Positions 16,665-24,909 are shown, numbered from the stretch's first letter. The stretch is 64,000 nt of DNA from CAG-170 sp022779365 (GCA_022779365.1 JALFSI010000026.1:1-64000), one strand, 5' to 3'. Notes: a model not told the origin generated them from the sequence alone. A program made the numbers and translations.

Positions 16665-16779
16665 GGCTTTTCTCCTCTCACCTTGCATCTTGCAGCAAGA
16701 TGCTGTATGATATAGATACTTTTGTTATTATAGCAAAGCAGCCACCTTATGTCTACCACTTTTTCAAAAATCCGACGCC

Positions 16780-17052
16780 CTATAACACGTCCTGCAAAAT
16801 ATCGCGCAGCGTCACCGGCGTAGCTGTTCCATCTGCCAGCAGCCGGAGCAGCTCCATCGCCCGCTCTCGTCGCGGCGTAATGCCATCCGCGCAGTCCTCT
16901 TCGCATGAATCGGGCGTCAAAATGCGGATGCCCACGCCGTATTCCGGCGCGCTGTCCGGCGGTTCGCGGCGGGTCAGCAGGTATTCCAGGCTCAGCGTCA
17001 CACCGCTCTGCGCAATGGCGGTTCGCTTGTATACGATTTGCACTTTTCTCAT
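16780..17052 (-). CDS. DUF6514 family protein
   Basis: A 90-aa cytoplasmic protein beginning MRKVQIVYKRTAIAQSG and ending ATPVTLRDILQDVL. The overall pattern (two beta strands, a GITPRRERAMELLRLLADG helix and a final TPVTL segment) matches the clostridial DUF6514 family as I recall it. No function is known. It sits upstream of nrdR on the same strand but is separated by more than 100 bp that probably carry the nrdR promoter. Confidence 0.75.
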   Translation of the reverse strand: MRKVQIVYKRTAIAQSGVTLSLEYLLTRREPPDSAPEYGVGIRILTPDSCEEDCADGITPRRERAMELLRLLADGTATPVTLRDILQDVL

Positions 17053-17282
17053 AGAATTTCAACCCCCTTTGCGCCTTATTCAAACACAGGACGCGCGGAA
17101 ATGAAACAAAAAGAAATCGCCCTTTTTCGACATTTTCCCCACTCTTTTTCGTCAGCATCACAAAATTTAGCGGTGGCAATCACAAACTTTCCCGCTATTT
17201 TGTGCATGAATGTCCCCAATTTGTCGAAAACTTTTTTGCCGCAGGAAGTTTTCGACAAAACCTGTTCAAGGAGTTTTTCCGT
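17053..17282 (+). promoter_or_regulatory. Non-coding region upstream of yihY with a 13-bp inverted repeat
   Basis: No gene is evident in this AT-richer stretch. TTGTCGAAAACTT at 17221-17233 and its exact complement about 12 bases later form a hairpin just ahead of the yihY ribosome site (AAGGAG near 17268). It could act as an operator or a translation-control hairpin. There is no T run, so a terminator is unlikely. Confidence 0.45.
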
Positions 17283-18110
17283 ATGAAACCGACTGACCGG
17301 CTCAAAAGCTTTGCGCGGAATATCGCCGCGCTGAATGTCCCGCTCTACGCGGGCAACGCGGGATTTTTTCTGCTGCTGTCCATCTTCCCGCTGATCGCGC
17401 TGCTGCTGTCGCTGGTGCAGCATCTGCCGATCTCGCGCGAGGGGCTGTTTGAGATGCTCCAGCCCGCCGCGCCCGCCGCGCTGCTGCCGTTTTTCCAGCT
17501 TTTGCTCGACGATATTTTTGACGGTATCAGCAGCTTCGGCACGAGTATTTTTAACGCCGTGGCAGCGCTCTGGGCGTCGTCCACGGGGCTTCACAGCATC
17601 ATGCAGGGGCTCAACCGCGCCTGCGGTGTGCAGGAGACACGCCCGTGGCTAAAGCGCCGCGCGCTGTGCCTGCTCTACACGCTGCTGCTGCTGCTTGCGC
17701 TCGTGCTCACGCTGGTGCTGCACGGCTTCGGGCAGCAGATCCTCGCGTTTTTAGAGCATATCGATTCACCCATCATCCATTTTTTCATCAGGCTTCTCGA
17801 CTATCTGAACCTCTACTCCGCCATCTTTCTCACGCTCCTGTTCGCAGCGCTCTATCTGGCGCTGCCCAACTGCAAAAACCGCGTGGGCGAGGTGCTGCCG
17901 GGCGCGTTCTGCGCAGCGCTGGCGTGGATCATCTTCTCCAACGGCTTCTCGCATTATGTAAACTCCTACAGCCAGTTCTCCGTCTTTTACGGCAGCATCG
18001 GGACGATCCTGCTCACGATGCTGTGGCTGTTCTTCTGCCTGAGCATCCTGTTTTTCGGCGCGTATCTCAACTATCTGCTGTTCCACGGCAGAAAAACGGG
18101 GGAGACCTGA
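17283..18110 (+). CDS. YihY/virulence factor BrkB family membrane protein
   Basis: A 275-aa integral membrane protein with about six helices. Family signatures are NVPLYAGNAGFFLLLSIFPL near the N-terminus, the STGLHSIMQGLNRACGV helix, and NCKNRVGEVLPGA before the last helices. The start at 17283 follows AAGGAG. YihY proteins are proposed transporters; the older name RNase BN is incorrect. Two bases separate it from the next gene, forming an operon with DUF5685 and a J-domain protein. Confidence 0.92.
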   Translation: MKPTDRLKSFARNIAALNVPLYAGNAGFFLLLSIFPLIALLLSLVQHLPISREGLFEMLQPAAPAALLPFFQLLLDDIFDGISSFGTSIFNAVAALWASSTGLHSIMQGLNRACGVQETRPWLKRRALCLLYTLLLLLALVLTLVLHGFGQQILAFLEHIDSPIIHFFIRLLDYLNLYSAIFLTLLFAALYLALPNCKNRVGEVLPGAFCAALAWIIFSNGFSHYVNSYSQFSVFYGSIGTILLTMLWLFFCLSILFFGAYLNYLLFHGRKTGET

Positions 18111-18112
18111 CC

Positions 18113-18943
18113 ATGTTCGGGTACATTCAGGCGGACCGCACGCGATTGGATGAAGAACAGGCGGCGCGATACCGCGCGGTCTACTGCGGGCTGTGCCGCA
18201 CGCTGCGGCGAGAATACGGCGCGATTTCCCGGCTGGCGCTGACATACGATATGACGTTTCTGGCAATGCTGCTCGCGTCGCTCTACGAGCCGGACGAGCA
18301 GTCCGGGCAGGAGAGCTGCGCGCCGCACCCGCTGCGCCCGCACGAGTACGCGCAGACGGAATTTTCATCCTACGCGGCGGCGATGAATGTGCTGCTGGCG
18401 CGCGAGGCGTGTCTGGACGGCTGGCATGACGACCGCAATGCCGCAAAATATCTCGCCGCGCAGGGGCTGACCCGCGCCGCAGAGCGTGCAGCGACGTGCT
18501 ATGGCGCGCAGGAAAACGCCATCCGGGAGGGGCTTTCGCAGCTCGCCGAGGTCGAGGCGCGCGGAAAATGCGAACCCGACGCGGCGGCGAATGCCTTCGG
18601 CGCGATCTTATCGTCGCTGTTCGCCCCGCGAGAGGACCGCTGGCAGCCGGTCCTGCAAGAGTTCGGCATGGCGCTGGGGCGATTTGTCTATCTGCTCGAT
18701 GCCGTGTGCGACCACACCGCCGACCGCCGCCGCGGGCGCTACAATCCCCTGCCGAACGAGCTTATGACCGGCGCGCGCCCGATGCACGGCGAGCTGACGC
18801 TGCTCATCGGCGACGCGGCGAGCGCGTTTGAGCGCCTGCCGCTGGTGCAGGACGCGGCGCTGCTGCGAAACATTCTCTACTTCGGCGTCTGGGCGCAGTA
18901 TGACCGCCAGTTTCCGAGGGAGGGCAAGGAGGAAACCCCATGA
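18113..18943 (+). CDS. DUF5685 family protein
   Basis: A 276-aa, largely helical cytoplasmic protein. It begins MFGYIQADRTRLDEEQAARY and carries the YCGLCRTLRREYG motif near residue 25, which may bind metal. Other conserved-looking segments are YDMTFLAMLL and DAVCDHTADRRRGRYNPL. I recall this family next to J-domain proteins in Clostridia. Its stop overlaps the J-domain gene start by four bases, suggesting linked function. The activity is unknown. Confidence 0.8.
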   Translation: MFGYIQADRTRLDEEQAARYRAVYCGLCRTLRREYGAISRLALTYDMTFLAMLLASLYEPDEQSGQESCAPHPLRPHEYAQTEFSSYAAAMNVLLAREACLDGWHDDRNAAKYLAAQGLTRAAERAATCYGAQENAIREGLSQLAEVEARGKCEPDAAANAFGAILSSLFAPREDRWQPVLQEFGMALGRFVYLLDAVCDHTADRRRGRYNPLPNELMTGARPMHGELTLLIGDAASAFERLPLVQDAALLRNILYFGVWAQYDRQFPREGKEETP

Positions 18944-19572
18944 TGGACGATCCCTATCGCGTGCTGGGTCTGACCCCCGACGCGACCGATGAAGAGGTCA
19001 AGCGCGCCTACCGGCAGCTTGCCAAAAAATATCACCCGGACATGAATCCGGGCGATGCCTACGCGGCGCAGAAGATGAACGAGATCAACGCTGCCTATGA
19101 CCAGATCAAAAATCCCCCGCAGCAGACGACGTACCGCACGCAGTACACCGACCCCTTCGCGGGCTGGCAGCGGCAGCGGGAGGAGCGCGGCGCGCAGCCG
19201 GAAGCCCTCCGCCGCGCGCAGGCGTACTTGCAGCAGCGACAGTACGCCGCCGCGTGGAATATCCTGCAATCCGTTCCGGCGGCGGAGCGCACCGCGCAGT
19301 GGTATTATTTTGCCGCCATCGCCAACACGGGGCTCGGCAACCGCGTGCTCGGCTACGAACAGATCAACCGCGCCTGCGCCATGGACCCCGACAACGCCGA
19401 ATATCAGTACGCCCGCGCGCAGATCGAGCGCAACGGCTTTACTTACACCAGCACGCAGAACGGCTTTAACTTCACCGGCGGCGCGGGGCGCGTCTGCTGC
19501 GGTCTGTGCGTCGCGTCGCAGCTCATGAACCTGTTTTGTGGGCGTGGTTTCCCATTCTGCTTTTTTTGCTAG
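18940..19572 (+). CDS. J-domain (DnaJ-like) protein with TPR region
   Basis: A 210-aa co-chaperone-like protein. The N-terminal J domain (about 1-65) includes PYRVLGLTPDATDEEVKRAY and the diagnostic HPD tripeptide in KKYHPDMNPG. A helical TPR-like pair (about 85-150) follows. The tail is short, Gly/Cys-rich and hydrophobic (CCGLCV, then CFFC) and may sit at the membrane. It lacks the Gly/Phe, zinc and substrate-binding domains of DnaJ, so it is a specialised J protein. The preceding DUF5685 and YihY genes suggest a membrane-linked DnaK client system. Confidence 0.87.
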   Translation: MMDDPYRVLGLTPDATDEEVKRAYRQLAKKYHPDMNPGDAYAAQKMNEINAAYDQIKNPPQQTTYRTQYTDPFAGWQRQREERGAQPEALRRAQAYLQQRQYAAAWNILQSVPAAERTAQWYYFAAIANTGLGNRVLGYEQINRACAMDPDNAEYQYARAQIERNGFTYTSTQNGFNFTGGAGRVCCGLCVASQLMNLFCGRGFPFCFFC

Positions 19573-19594
19573 AAGTCAACCCCCCGAATATGCG

Positions 19595-19627
19595 ATCATG
19601 CCCGCAGGCAGTGCCTGCGGGCATGAT
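19595..19627. terminator. Terminator hairpin between convergent genes
   Basis: ATCATGCCCGCAGGCA and TGCCTGCGGGCATGAT pair as a 15-16 bp stem followed by TTTT on the plus strand. Confidence 0.85.
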
Positions 19628-19639
19628 TTTTCGCATTTT

Positions 19640-19807
19640 TTACTTCTTCACAAACGACAGGCAGTCGGTGCAGGCGTCCACGGTGGGGTCGCACTCGTGC
19701 GTGCCAACGCGGATGCGGTCCAGAGAGCAGTAGTTCTCCGACGCGCAGTGGTTGCCGCAGGACGTGACGCTGCATTCGATACACTTGTTGGCCTTGCAGT
19801 TACTCAT
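19640..19807 (-). CDS. DUF1540 Cys-rich small protein, 55 aa
   Basis: ATG at 19807 after GGAGGAATTCTGAT, stop at 19640. The protein begins MSNCKANKCIECSVTSCGNH and has nine Cys, with the later part reading NYCSLDRIRVG and CTDCLSF. This matches the DUF1540 pattern (paired Cys motifs around a YC-LD-I-VG core), a predicted metal-binding protein often seen in spore-forming Clostridia. Transcribed toward the J-domain gene; the hairpin at 19595 ends both. Confidence 0.82.
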   Translation of the reverse strand: MSNCKANKCIECSVTSCGNHCASENYCSLDRIRVGTHECDPTVDACTDCLSFVKK

Positions 19808-19885
19808 ATCAGAATTCCTCCTTCATTAAGCTGCGTAGTTAGTATGTCCACTCTTCGCCGCATAACGCAGGATATTTCTGGAATT

Positions 19886-20536
19886 TTATTTCTGGATGCT
19901 GCGCGCAAATGCCGCCTTGTCGGCTGCCTTAAAGTACGCGCTGCCCGCCACGAGCACATTCGCGCCCGCCGCCTTGCACACCTCAGCGGTCTGCTCGTTC
20001 ACGCCGCCGTCCACCTCCAGCTCGCAGGCGGGATTTTTTTCGTTGATGTACGCACGGATTTTTTCGACCTTGGGCATCATATCCGCCATGAACGACTGCC
20101 CGCCGAAGCCCGGCTCGACCGTCATCACCAGGATCAGGCTGCACAGGTCGATAAACGGCAGCACCGCCTCCGCCGGGGTCTTGGGCTTGACGCAGATGGC
20201 GGGGCGCACGCCGAGATCGCGGATGATCTCCAGCGCATGGCGCGTGTTTTCCTCGGTGTCCGCCTCCACATGGACGGTCAGAATATCCGCGCCCGCCTTG
20301 CAGAAGCGCTCAACATAGCGGATGGGGCGGTCGATCATCAGATGCACGTCCAGCGGCAGATCGGTGATGCCGCGGATGGCGGCGACCACGGGAAAGCCGA
20401 TCGAGATGTTGGGCACAAAAAGCCCGTCCATCACGTCAACGTGCACATAATCCGCCCCAGCGGTCTTGAGCGCGCGGATGTCGCGTTCCAGATTCACAAA
20501 GTCGGCGGCGAGGATCGACGGAGAAAGTTTGTTCAT
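19886..20536 (-). CDS. rpe: Ribulose-phosphate 3-epimerase
   Basis: A 216-aa TIM-barrel enzyme interconverting ribulose-5-phosphate and xylulose-5-phosphate in the pentose phosphate pathway. Signatures are LSPSILAADF at the start, the metal ligands in HVDVMDGLFVPN and HLMI, the second Asp in LEVDGGVN, and the phosphate loop MTVEPGFGGQSF. The start at 20536 follows GGAGGCATCCAGCT. It has its own promoter and a hairpin in its leader. Confidence 0.96.
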   Translation of the reverse strand: MNKLSPSILAADFVNLERDIRALKTAGADYVHVDVMDGLFVPNISIGFPVVAAIRGITDLPLDVHLMIDRPIRYVERFCKAGADILTVHVEADTEENTRHALEIIRDLGVRPAICVKPKTPAEAVLPFIDLCSLILVMTVEPGFGGQSFMADMMPKVEKIRAYINEKNPACELEVDGGVNEQTAEVCKAAGANVLVAGSAYFKAADKAAFARSIQK

Positions 20537-20674
20537 AGCTGGATGCCTCCAAAAACGAAATTTGTAAAAACGGCACACACCCTGCTGCTTGCAGCATAGA
20601 AATGGATGTGCGGAAACCGCGCTGTCGCAGGGCTCTCATTCCGCGCGGGCGGAGCGGACCGCTTGAGATAGGGG

Positions 20675-20744
20675 CTGCCGCACGGCAGCCCCATTGGAAG
20701 CGCGCCGTTACGGCTATTATACGCACGCAAAACGGGCGTGTCAA
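20675..20744 (-). promoter_or_regulatory. Consensus promoter and leader hairpin of rpe
   Basis: On the minus strand TTGACA (20744-20739), a 17-bp spacer and TATAAT (20721-20716). The roughly 170-nt leader contains GGGGCTGCC/GGCAGCCCC around GTGC, without a T run, so it may be a stabilising or regulatory hairpin rather than a terminator. Confidence 0.8.
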
Positions 20745-20757
20745 TTCCCCGCATTTC

Positions 20758-20786
20758 TTGACTTTGCGCGCCGCAGGATATACAAT
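20758..20786 (+). promoter_or_regulatory. Divergent promoter for xpaC-telA-TPM operon
   Basis: TTGACT (20758-20763), a 17-bp spacer and TACAAT (20781-20786). Transcription from about 20793 would place family 1 repeat copy B entirely inside the 5' UTR of the xpaC-like gene. Confidence 0.7.
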
Positions 20787-20811
20787 ATTGGCAGTGTATT
20801 TATACTAGTTC

Positions 20812-20952
20812 GTATTAAAAATCTTGAAAAGATTTTTATAGCACCGAAGGTGCGTTAAGAACTTATGAGACGTGGAATTGCACAATTGTGCAATTCCAGC
20901 GTGCGAAGCACGCGGGTTTTCTGATTGATTTTTTAATCAGAAAACAGTATTA
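20812..20952 (+). repeat. Structured repeat family 1, copy B
   Basis: A complete copy bounded by GTATTA at both ends (20812-20817 and 20947-20952). Stems: AAAAATCTT/AAGATTTTT (20817-20837), GCACC/GGTGC (20841-20853), a 26-nt perfect palindrome (20873-20898), GCGTGC/GCACGC (20899-20913) and GTTTTCTGATT/AATCAGAAAAC (20916-20945). Compared with copy A, stem bases change in pairs (for example GCT/AGC to TCT/AGA, GCGCC to GCACC, GTGTGC to GCGTGC) while joints such as ATGAGACG are constant. It lies between the rpe/xpaC promoters and the xpaC start. Confidence 0.8.
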
Positions 20953-20982
20953 TTTTTGCGAAAGAAAGGGCACGGCACTGCC

Positions 20983-21711
20983 ATGAAACAGAAAAAGACC
21001 CGCTCGACCATCCCGCTGTATGTGGTCGCGGCACTGTGGCTGGGGCGCGCGCTGACGGGCAATCTCAGCAGCTTCGGCGATATTTTCAAAACGATCGCGC
21101 TGTCGGTCGTGGTGTATTTTGGGGTCAAGCTCTTCTTCCCCGACAAGGCGGCGTCGCAGAAGGACGCTGAGGCGGAGAAGCAGCCCGAGAAACAGCCTGA
21201 ACCTGCCAAGCCCGAACCGCAGCCCGAAAAACAGCCGGACGAGCCGAAAAAGCCTGAATCGACCGGCAACGCGGAGCTTGACGCTGTGCTGCGCCAGGGC
21301 GAGAACGCTATCCGGCAAATTCGCCTGCGCAACGATGAAATTCCCGATTACAAAATTTCCGCGCAGCTCAAGCAGATCGAGCTGCTGACCGAAAAAATTT
21401 TCGATTATGTGCGCGAGCACCCTGAGCAGCTCGGCGAAATTCGCCAGTTCCTCAACTACTACCTCCCCACCACGCTGAACCTGCTCGAAAAATATGTGAA
21501 GCTGCAAAATCAGCAGATGCGCATGGGCAACATCGACGAGGGGATGCGGCAAATTGAAGATTTGCTCGACAAGGTCGCCGTTGCGTTCCAGCGGCAGCTC
21601 GACAGTCTGTTTGAAAGCAGCGTGGTGGACATCACCGCGGATATTCAGGTCATGGAAAATATGATGGCTGCCGAAGGACTCAGCGGCGGTCGTGACTTTG
21701 ACACAAAGTAA
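20983..21711 (+). CDS. XpaC-like 5-bromo-4-chloroindolyl phosphate hydrolysis family protein
   Basis: A 242-aa protein with two N-terminal membrane segments (about 8-50), a Lys/Glu/Pro-rich linker (KQPEKQPEPAKPEPQPE region) and a C-terminal helical domain (about 95-240). The C-terminal domain and its position directly upstream of a TelA gene match the XpaC family, which pairs with TelA in Firmicutes. The start at ATG 20983 is favoured over an in-frame TTG at 20956 on codon choice, though the ribosome site is weak. The family's enzymatic name is historical; the true role is unknown. Confidence 0.78.
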   Translation: MKQKKTRSTIPLYVVAALWLGRALTGNLSSFGDIFKTIALSVVVYFGVKLFFPDKAASQKDAEAEKQPEKQPEPAKPEPQPEKQPDEPKKPESTGNAELDAVLRQGENAIRQIRLRNDEIPDYKISAQLKQIELLTEKIFDYVREHPEQLGEIRQFLNYYLPTTLNLLEKYVKLQNQQMRMGNIDEGMRQIEDLLDKVAVAFQRQLDSLFESSVVDITADIQVMENMMAAEGLSGGRDFDTK

Positions 21712-21725
21712 AGGAGAATCACATC

Positions 21726-22877
21726 ATGGATGAACAAAAGATCCCCCAGCTCACCCTGACCCCCGATCTGGACGAGCCTGCCGCCCCGCAGGTAAAGCCC
21801 GAGACCGAGCTCAAGCAGTCCGCGCCCGCGCCAGAGGCCGGTCCTGAACTTGCCAACCTCTCCGAGGCGGAGCAGAAGGCAGTCGCGGATTTTGCCGGGC
21901 AGATCGACCTGAGCGACGCGAACATCATCATTCAGTACGGCGCGGCGGCGCAGAAAAACATCGCCGATTTTTCGCAGGCGGCGCTCGATAAGGTCAAAAT
22001 GAGCGACATGGGCGAGGTCGGCACGATGCTCTCCGGGCTGCTGGTGGAGCTGAAAACGCTGGACGAGCCGGAAAAGAAGGGCATCAGCGGTCTGTTCGGC
22101 AAGGCGAAGAAGAGCGCCGAAACGCTCCGCGCGCGCTACGGCAAGGCGGAAGAAAATGTAGACCGCATCGCGGGCGAGCTGGAGGTACACCAGCGCAAGC
22201 TGATGAAGGACGTCGCCGTGATGGACCAGATGTACGACAAAAACCTGCAATATTTCAAGGAGCTGACGATGTACCTGCTGGCAGGCAGGCAGAGCCTGGA
22301 AAAGGCGCGCAGTACCACGCTCGCGGAGCTGCGCGCCAAGGCGGAGAAGTCCGGGCTTCCCGAGGACGCGCAGGCGGCGAACGATTTTGAAAACAAGTGC
22401 CAGCGCTTTGAAAAGCGCCTGCACGATCTGGAGCTGACGCGCGTCATCTCGCTGCAAACCGCGCCGCAAATTCGCATGATCCAAAATAACGACGCGGCGA
22501 TGATGGAAAAGATCCAGACCTCCATCATGAACACCATCCCGCTGTGGAAAAATCAGCTCGTGCTCACGCTCGGCATCGAAAATTCCCGCCGCGCCATGGA
22601 GGCGCAGCGCAAGGTCACCGACGCGACAAACGAGCTGCTCAAGAAAAACGCCGATATGCTCAAAATGGCGACGGTCGATACCGCCCGCGAATCCGAGCGC
22701 GGCATCGTGGACATCGAAACGCTCCAGCACACGAACGAGAGCCTGATCTCCACGCTCGACGAGGTCCTCCAGATCCAAACCGAGGGCGCGCAGAAGCGCG
22801 CAGAAGCGGAGCGCGAGCTGCGCCGTATCGAGGGCGAGCTCAAGCAAAAGCTGCTGGAAACGCGCAAGGTGCAGTAA
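21726..22877 (+). CDS. TelA/KlaA toxic anion resistance family protein
   Basis: A 383-aa soluble, almost entirely helical protein. A Pro-rich N-terminus precedes the TelA domain (about 70-380) with family segments ELEVHQRKLMKDVAVMDQMY, NDAAMMEKIQTSIMNTIPLW and GIENSRRAMEAQRKVTDATN. The start follows AAAGGAGAATCACATC. TelA proteins were named for tellurite resistance but are widespread in envelope-stress operons. Here the gene sits between xpaC and a TPM-domain gene. Confidence 0.92.
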   Translation: MDEQKIPQLTLTPDLDEPAAPQVKPETELKQSAPAPEAGPELANLSEAEQKAVADFAGQIDLSDANIIIQYGAAAQKNIADFSQAALDKVKMSDMGEVGTMLSGLLVELKTLDEPEKKGISGLFGKAKKSAETLRARYGKAEENVDRIAGELEVHQRKLMKDVAVMDQMYDKNLQYFKELTMYLLAGRQSLEKARSTTLAELRAKAEKSGLPEDAQAANDFENKCQRFEKRLHDLELTRVISLQTAPQIRMIQNNDAAMMEKIQTSIMNTIPLWKNQLVLTLGIENSRRAMEAQRKVTDATNELLKKNADMLKMATVDTARESERGIVDIETLQHTNESLISTLDEVLQIQTEGAQKRAEAERELRRIEGELKQKLLETRKVQ

Positions 22878-22898
22878 TCGCACCCAAAAGGAGCAACT

Positions 22899-23936
22899 AT
22901 GAACGTATTCAAAAAACGCGGCGTTGCCGTCACCGTTCTCATTCTGGCGGTGATCGCCGCCATCCTCATCGGGCAGCTCACAAAGCCGTCGGTCGATGAG
23001 ACCTACAAGCCGGAGTCCAGCAGCACTGCGCAGAGCTGGGCAAAGGCGCACGCCGACAGCTACACGCCCTATGTGCAGGACGGTGCCGGGCTGTTCTCCG
23101 CCGCCACACTGCAAACGCTGGCGGAGGATAACGCCGCGCTCGATTACCAGTACAGCGGCATTCTGGGCGTCGTCACCGTGCCTACGCTGTCAGGCAGCAG
23201 CATCAAGGCATATTCCGACAAAATTTGCTACGGCACGGACACCTACGGCAACGGCGACCTCGTGCTGCTGATCGACGAGGAGTCCGGGCAGTGGTATGTC
23301 AGCCCCGGCGACGACATCAGCTATTATCTGAATGACAATCTGGAGATCATCTTTACGCAGAATCTTGGCGACAGCTTCTGGGACGATCCTGACAGCGCGA
23401 TCACCACGCTCTTTACGCAGGTGTCCGGCTGGTACGCGAAAAACGTCCCCGTCTCCGGGCAGGCGGCGCAGCAGGAACAGGCTTCACAAAAGAGTAGTCG
23501 CTCCGGCTGGGGCGGCATCGTTGTGCTGATTCTGGTGCTGTTCATCATTTTCGTAATTCTCTCCTTTGTCTTCTCGCTCGTCGCGGGCGTGCGCCGCGTG
23601 ATCGGCGGCTACGGCTTCTTCGGTCCGTTCTGGGGACCGTGGTGGGGCGGCTGCTATCACCGCCATCCGCGCTGGTTCGGCGGCTTCCACGGCGCGCCCC
23701 CTCCCCCACCGCATCACGGTCCGGGCGGTCCGCGTCCCCCGCGCAGCGACCCTCCGCGCTATAACGGCGGCGGTCGCAGCGGCTTCGGCGGCGGCAGCCG
23801 AGGCGGCTTTGGCGGCGGCGGCAACCGAGGCGGCTTCGGTGGCGGCGGAAGCCGTGGTGGCTTCAGCGGCGGTGGTGGTCGCGGCGGTTTCGGCGGCGGT
23901 GGCAGCCGAGGCGGCTTTGGCGGCGGCAGACGCTGA
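22899..23936 (+). CDS. TPM domain membrane protein with Arg-Gly-Gly-rich tail
   Basis: A 345-aa protein with an N-terminal signal anchor (about 8-28). A TPM (YgcG/DUF477-type) domain follows (about 50-190) with YVQDGAGLFSAATLQTL and GDLVLLIDEESGQWYVSPGDD. A second membrane helix lies near 210-235, followed by an aromatic/His/Pro stretch and a C-terminal tail of about 60 residues. The tail is nearly pure Gly/Arg/Phe/Ser repeats of the form RGGFGGGGS. TPM domains are linked to membrane protein or photosystem repair elsewhere. The tail resembles RNA-binding or phase-separating RGG regions, which is unusual on a bacterial membrane protein. The start follows AAAAGGAGCAACT. Confidence 0.82.
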   Translation: MNVFKKRGVAVTVLILAVIAAILIGQLTKPSVDETYKPESSSTAQSWAKAHADSYTPYVQDGAGLFSAATLQTLAEDNAALDYQYSGILGVVTVPTLSGSSIKAYSDKICYGTDTYGNGDLVLLIDEESGQWYVSPGDDISYYLNDNLEIIFTQNLGDSFWDDPDSAITTLFTQVSGWYAKNVPVSGQAAQQEQASQKSSRSGWGGIVVLILVLFIIFVILSFVFSLVAGVRRVIGGYGFFGPFWGPWWGGCYHRHPRWFGGFHGAPPPPPHHGPGGPRPPRSDPPRYNGGGRSGFGGGSRGGFGGGGNRGGFGGGGSRGGFSGGGGRGGFGGGGSRGGFGGGRR

Positions 23937-23955
23937 GATTGCAACATAATAAGCA

Positions 23956-23993
23956 AAATGTCCCCGGTTTCCGTTTGGAAACCGGGGACATTT
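23956..23993. terminator. Terminator of the xpaC-telA-TPM operon
   Basis: AAATGTCCCCGGTTTCC and its complement surround GTTT, with T-rich sequence after it. Confidence 0.88.
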
Positions 23994-23999
23994 ATTTTC

Positions 24000-24022
24000 A
24001 AAAGCCTCGCAGAGTTTTGCGC
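24000..24022 (+). repeat. Remnant of structured repeat family 2 (boundary only)
   Basis: AAAAGCCTCGCAGAGTTTTG matches the conserved left boundary of family 2 (compare 35201 and 37719), after which similarity stops. It lies 12 bp 3' of the HTH-TPR gene on the minus strand, the same relative position and orientation as the full copies behind tsf and sigG. Confidence 0.7.
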
Positions 24023-24033
24023 ATTTCAAGGAT

Positions 24034-24909
24034 TCACTTCGGCTCGCTCAACTCACGTTGCCGCGTGGCGTATTCATATGCGCCCTTAAAGTCCTCGCGC
24101 TCGCGGCAGCATTGCTCCATGCTCGCGTACAGCTCCCGCAGCAGATACCGGCTCGCGCCGCCGGTCTGCTCCGCCTGCTGCAAATACAGCAGTGCATTCT
24201 CAAACTGCTCCTTGCGCAGCGCGATGCGCCCGCGCAGCAGCAGATACTCCGTCTGCTGCGCCTCCGGCAGCTCGCTGATGGACCATATTTCCTTTTCCGC
24301 CGCCTGAATATGCTCCTGCGCCAGATGGTATCGCGCCATCACCAGATGATAGCGCGCCTCCCCCTGCTGCTGTAAATGCTGCCGCCGGTACGCCTCCGCC
24401 TGCGCGTCCGCATCCTGCCGCCGCGCCAGCGCCGCGCGTGCCGCCAGCTCCAGCGCAGCCGCTTGCAGCGCCGGGTCAGAATACAGTCCCCGCGCGTCGC
24501 ATTCCGCCGCCTCCTGTGAGAGCGCCAGCGCATCATCAAATTCCTCGCGCCCCAGATGCTTCCACGCAAGCTGCATCGCCGCGCGCGATAAGATCAGCAG
24601 CTCCTCGTCGCCCGCCTGCGCCGAGCCCTCGTGCAAAAGCTCCCGGCACGCGCGCCATTTGCCCTCGCGCAGCAGCGTCCGCGCACGCACCAGCCGATCC
24701 GCCGCACCGTCTCCATCCGCACCGCTGAGCAGCCACCCGGCGTCTACGTTCAAGACCGCCGCCAGATATTCCAGCGTCCGCATGGACGGCTGCGCCGCGC
24801 CGTGCTCGATCTGCGAGAGCATATTGCGCGTGATCTGCTCACCTGCCAGCTCCTTCTGCGTCAGCCCGCGCGCCAGGCGCGTCTGGCGAATTTTCTGCCC
24901 CAAAGTCAT
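24034..24909 (-). CDS. XRE-type HTH regulator with TPR domain
   Basis: A 291-aa regulator. The N-terminal Cro/CI-type HTH (about 1-58) reads MTLGQKIRQTRLARGLTQKE, followed by a helix with NMLSQIEHGAAQPS. A tetratricopeptide-like helical array (about 75-285) follows, as in Rgg/PlcR-like regulators that bind peptides. I start it at 24909 because GGAGG lies five bases before that ATG; an ATG at 24921 is in frame but lacks a site. A dyad overlapping its own promoter (24921-24942) suggests autoregulation. The ligand and targets are unknown. Confidence 0.88.
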   Translation of the reverse strand: MTLGQKIRQTRLARGLTQKELAGEQITRNMLSQIEHGAAQPSMRTLEYLAAVLNVDAGWLLSGADGDGAADRLVRARTLLREGKWRACRELLHEGSAQAGDEELLILSRAAMQLAWKHLGREEFDDALALSQEAAECDARGLYSDPALQAAALELAARAALARRQDADAQAEAYRRQHLQQQGEARYHLVMARYHLAQEHIQAAEKEIWSISELPEAQQTEYLLLRGRIALRKEQFENALLYLQQAEQTGGASRYLLRELYASMEQCCREREDFKGAYEYATRQRELSEPK

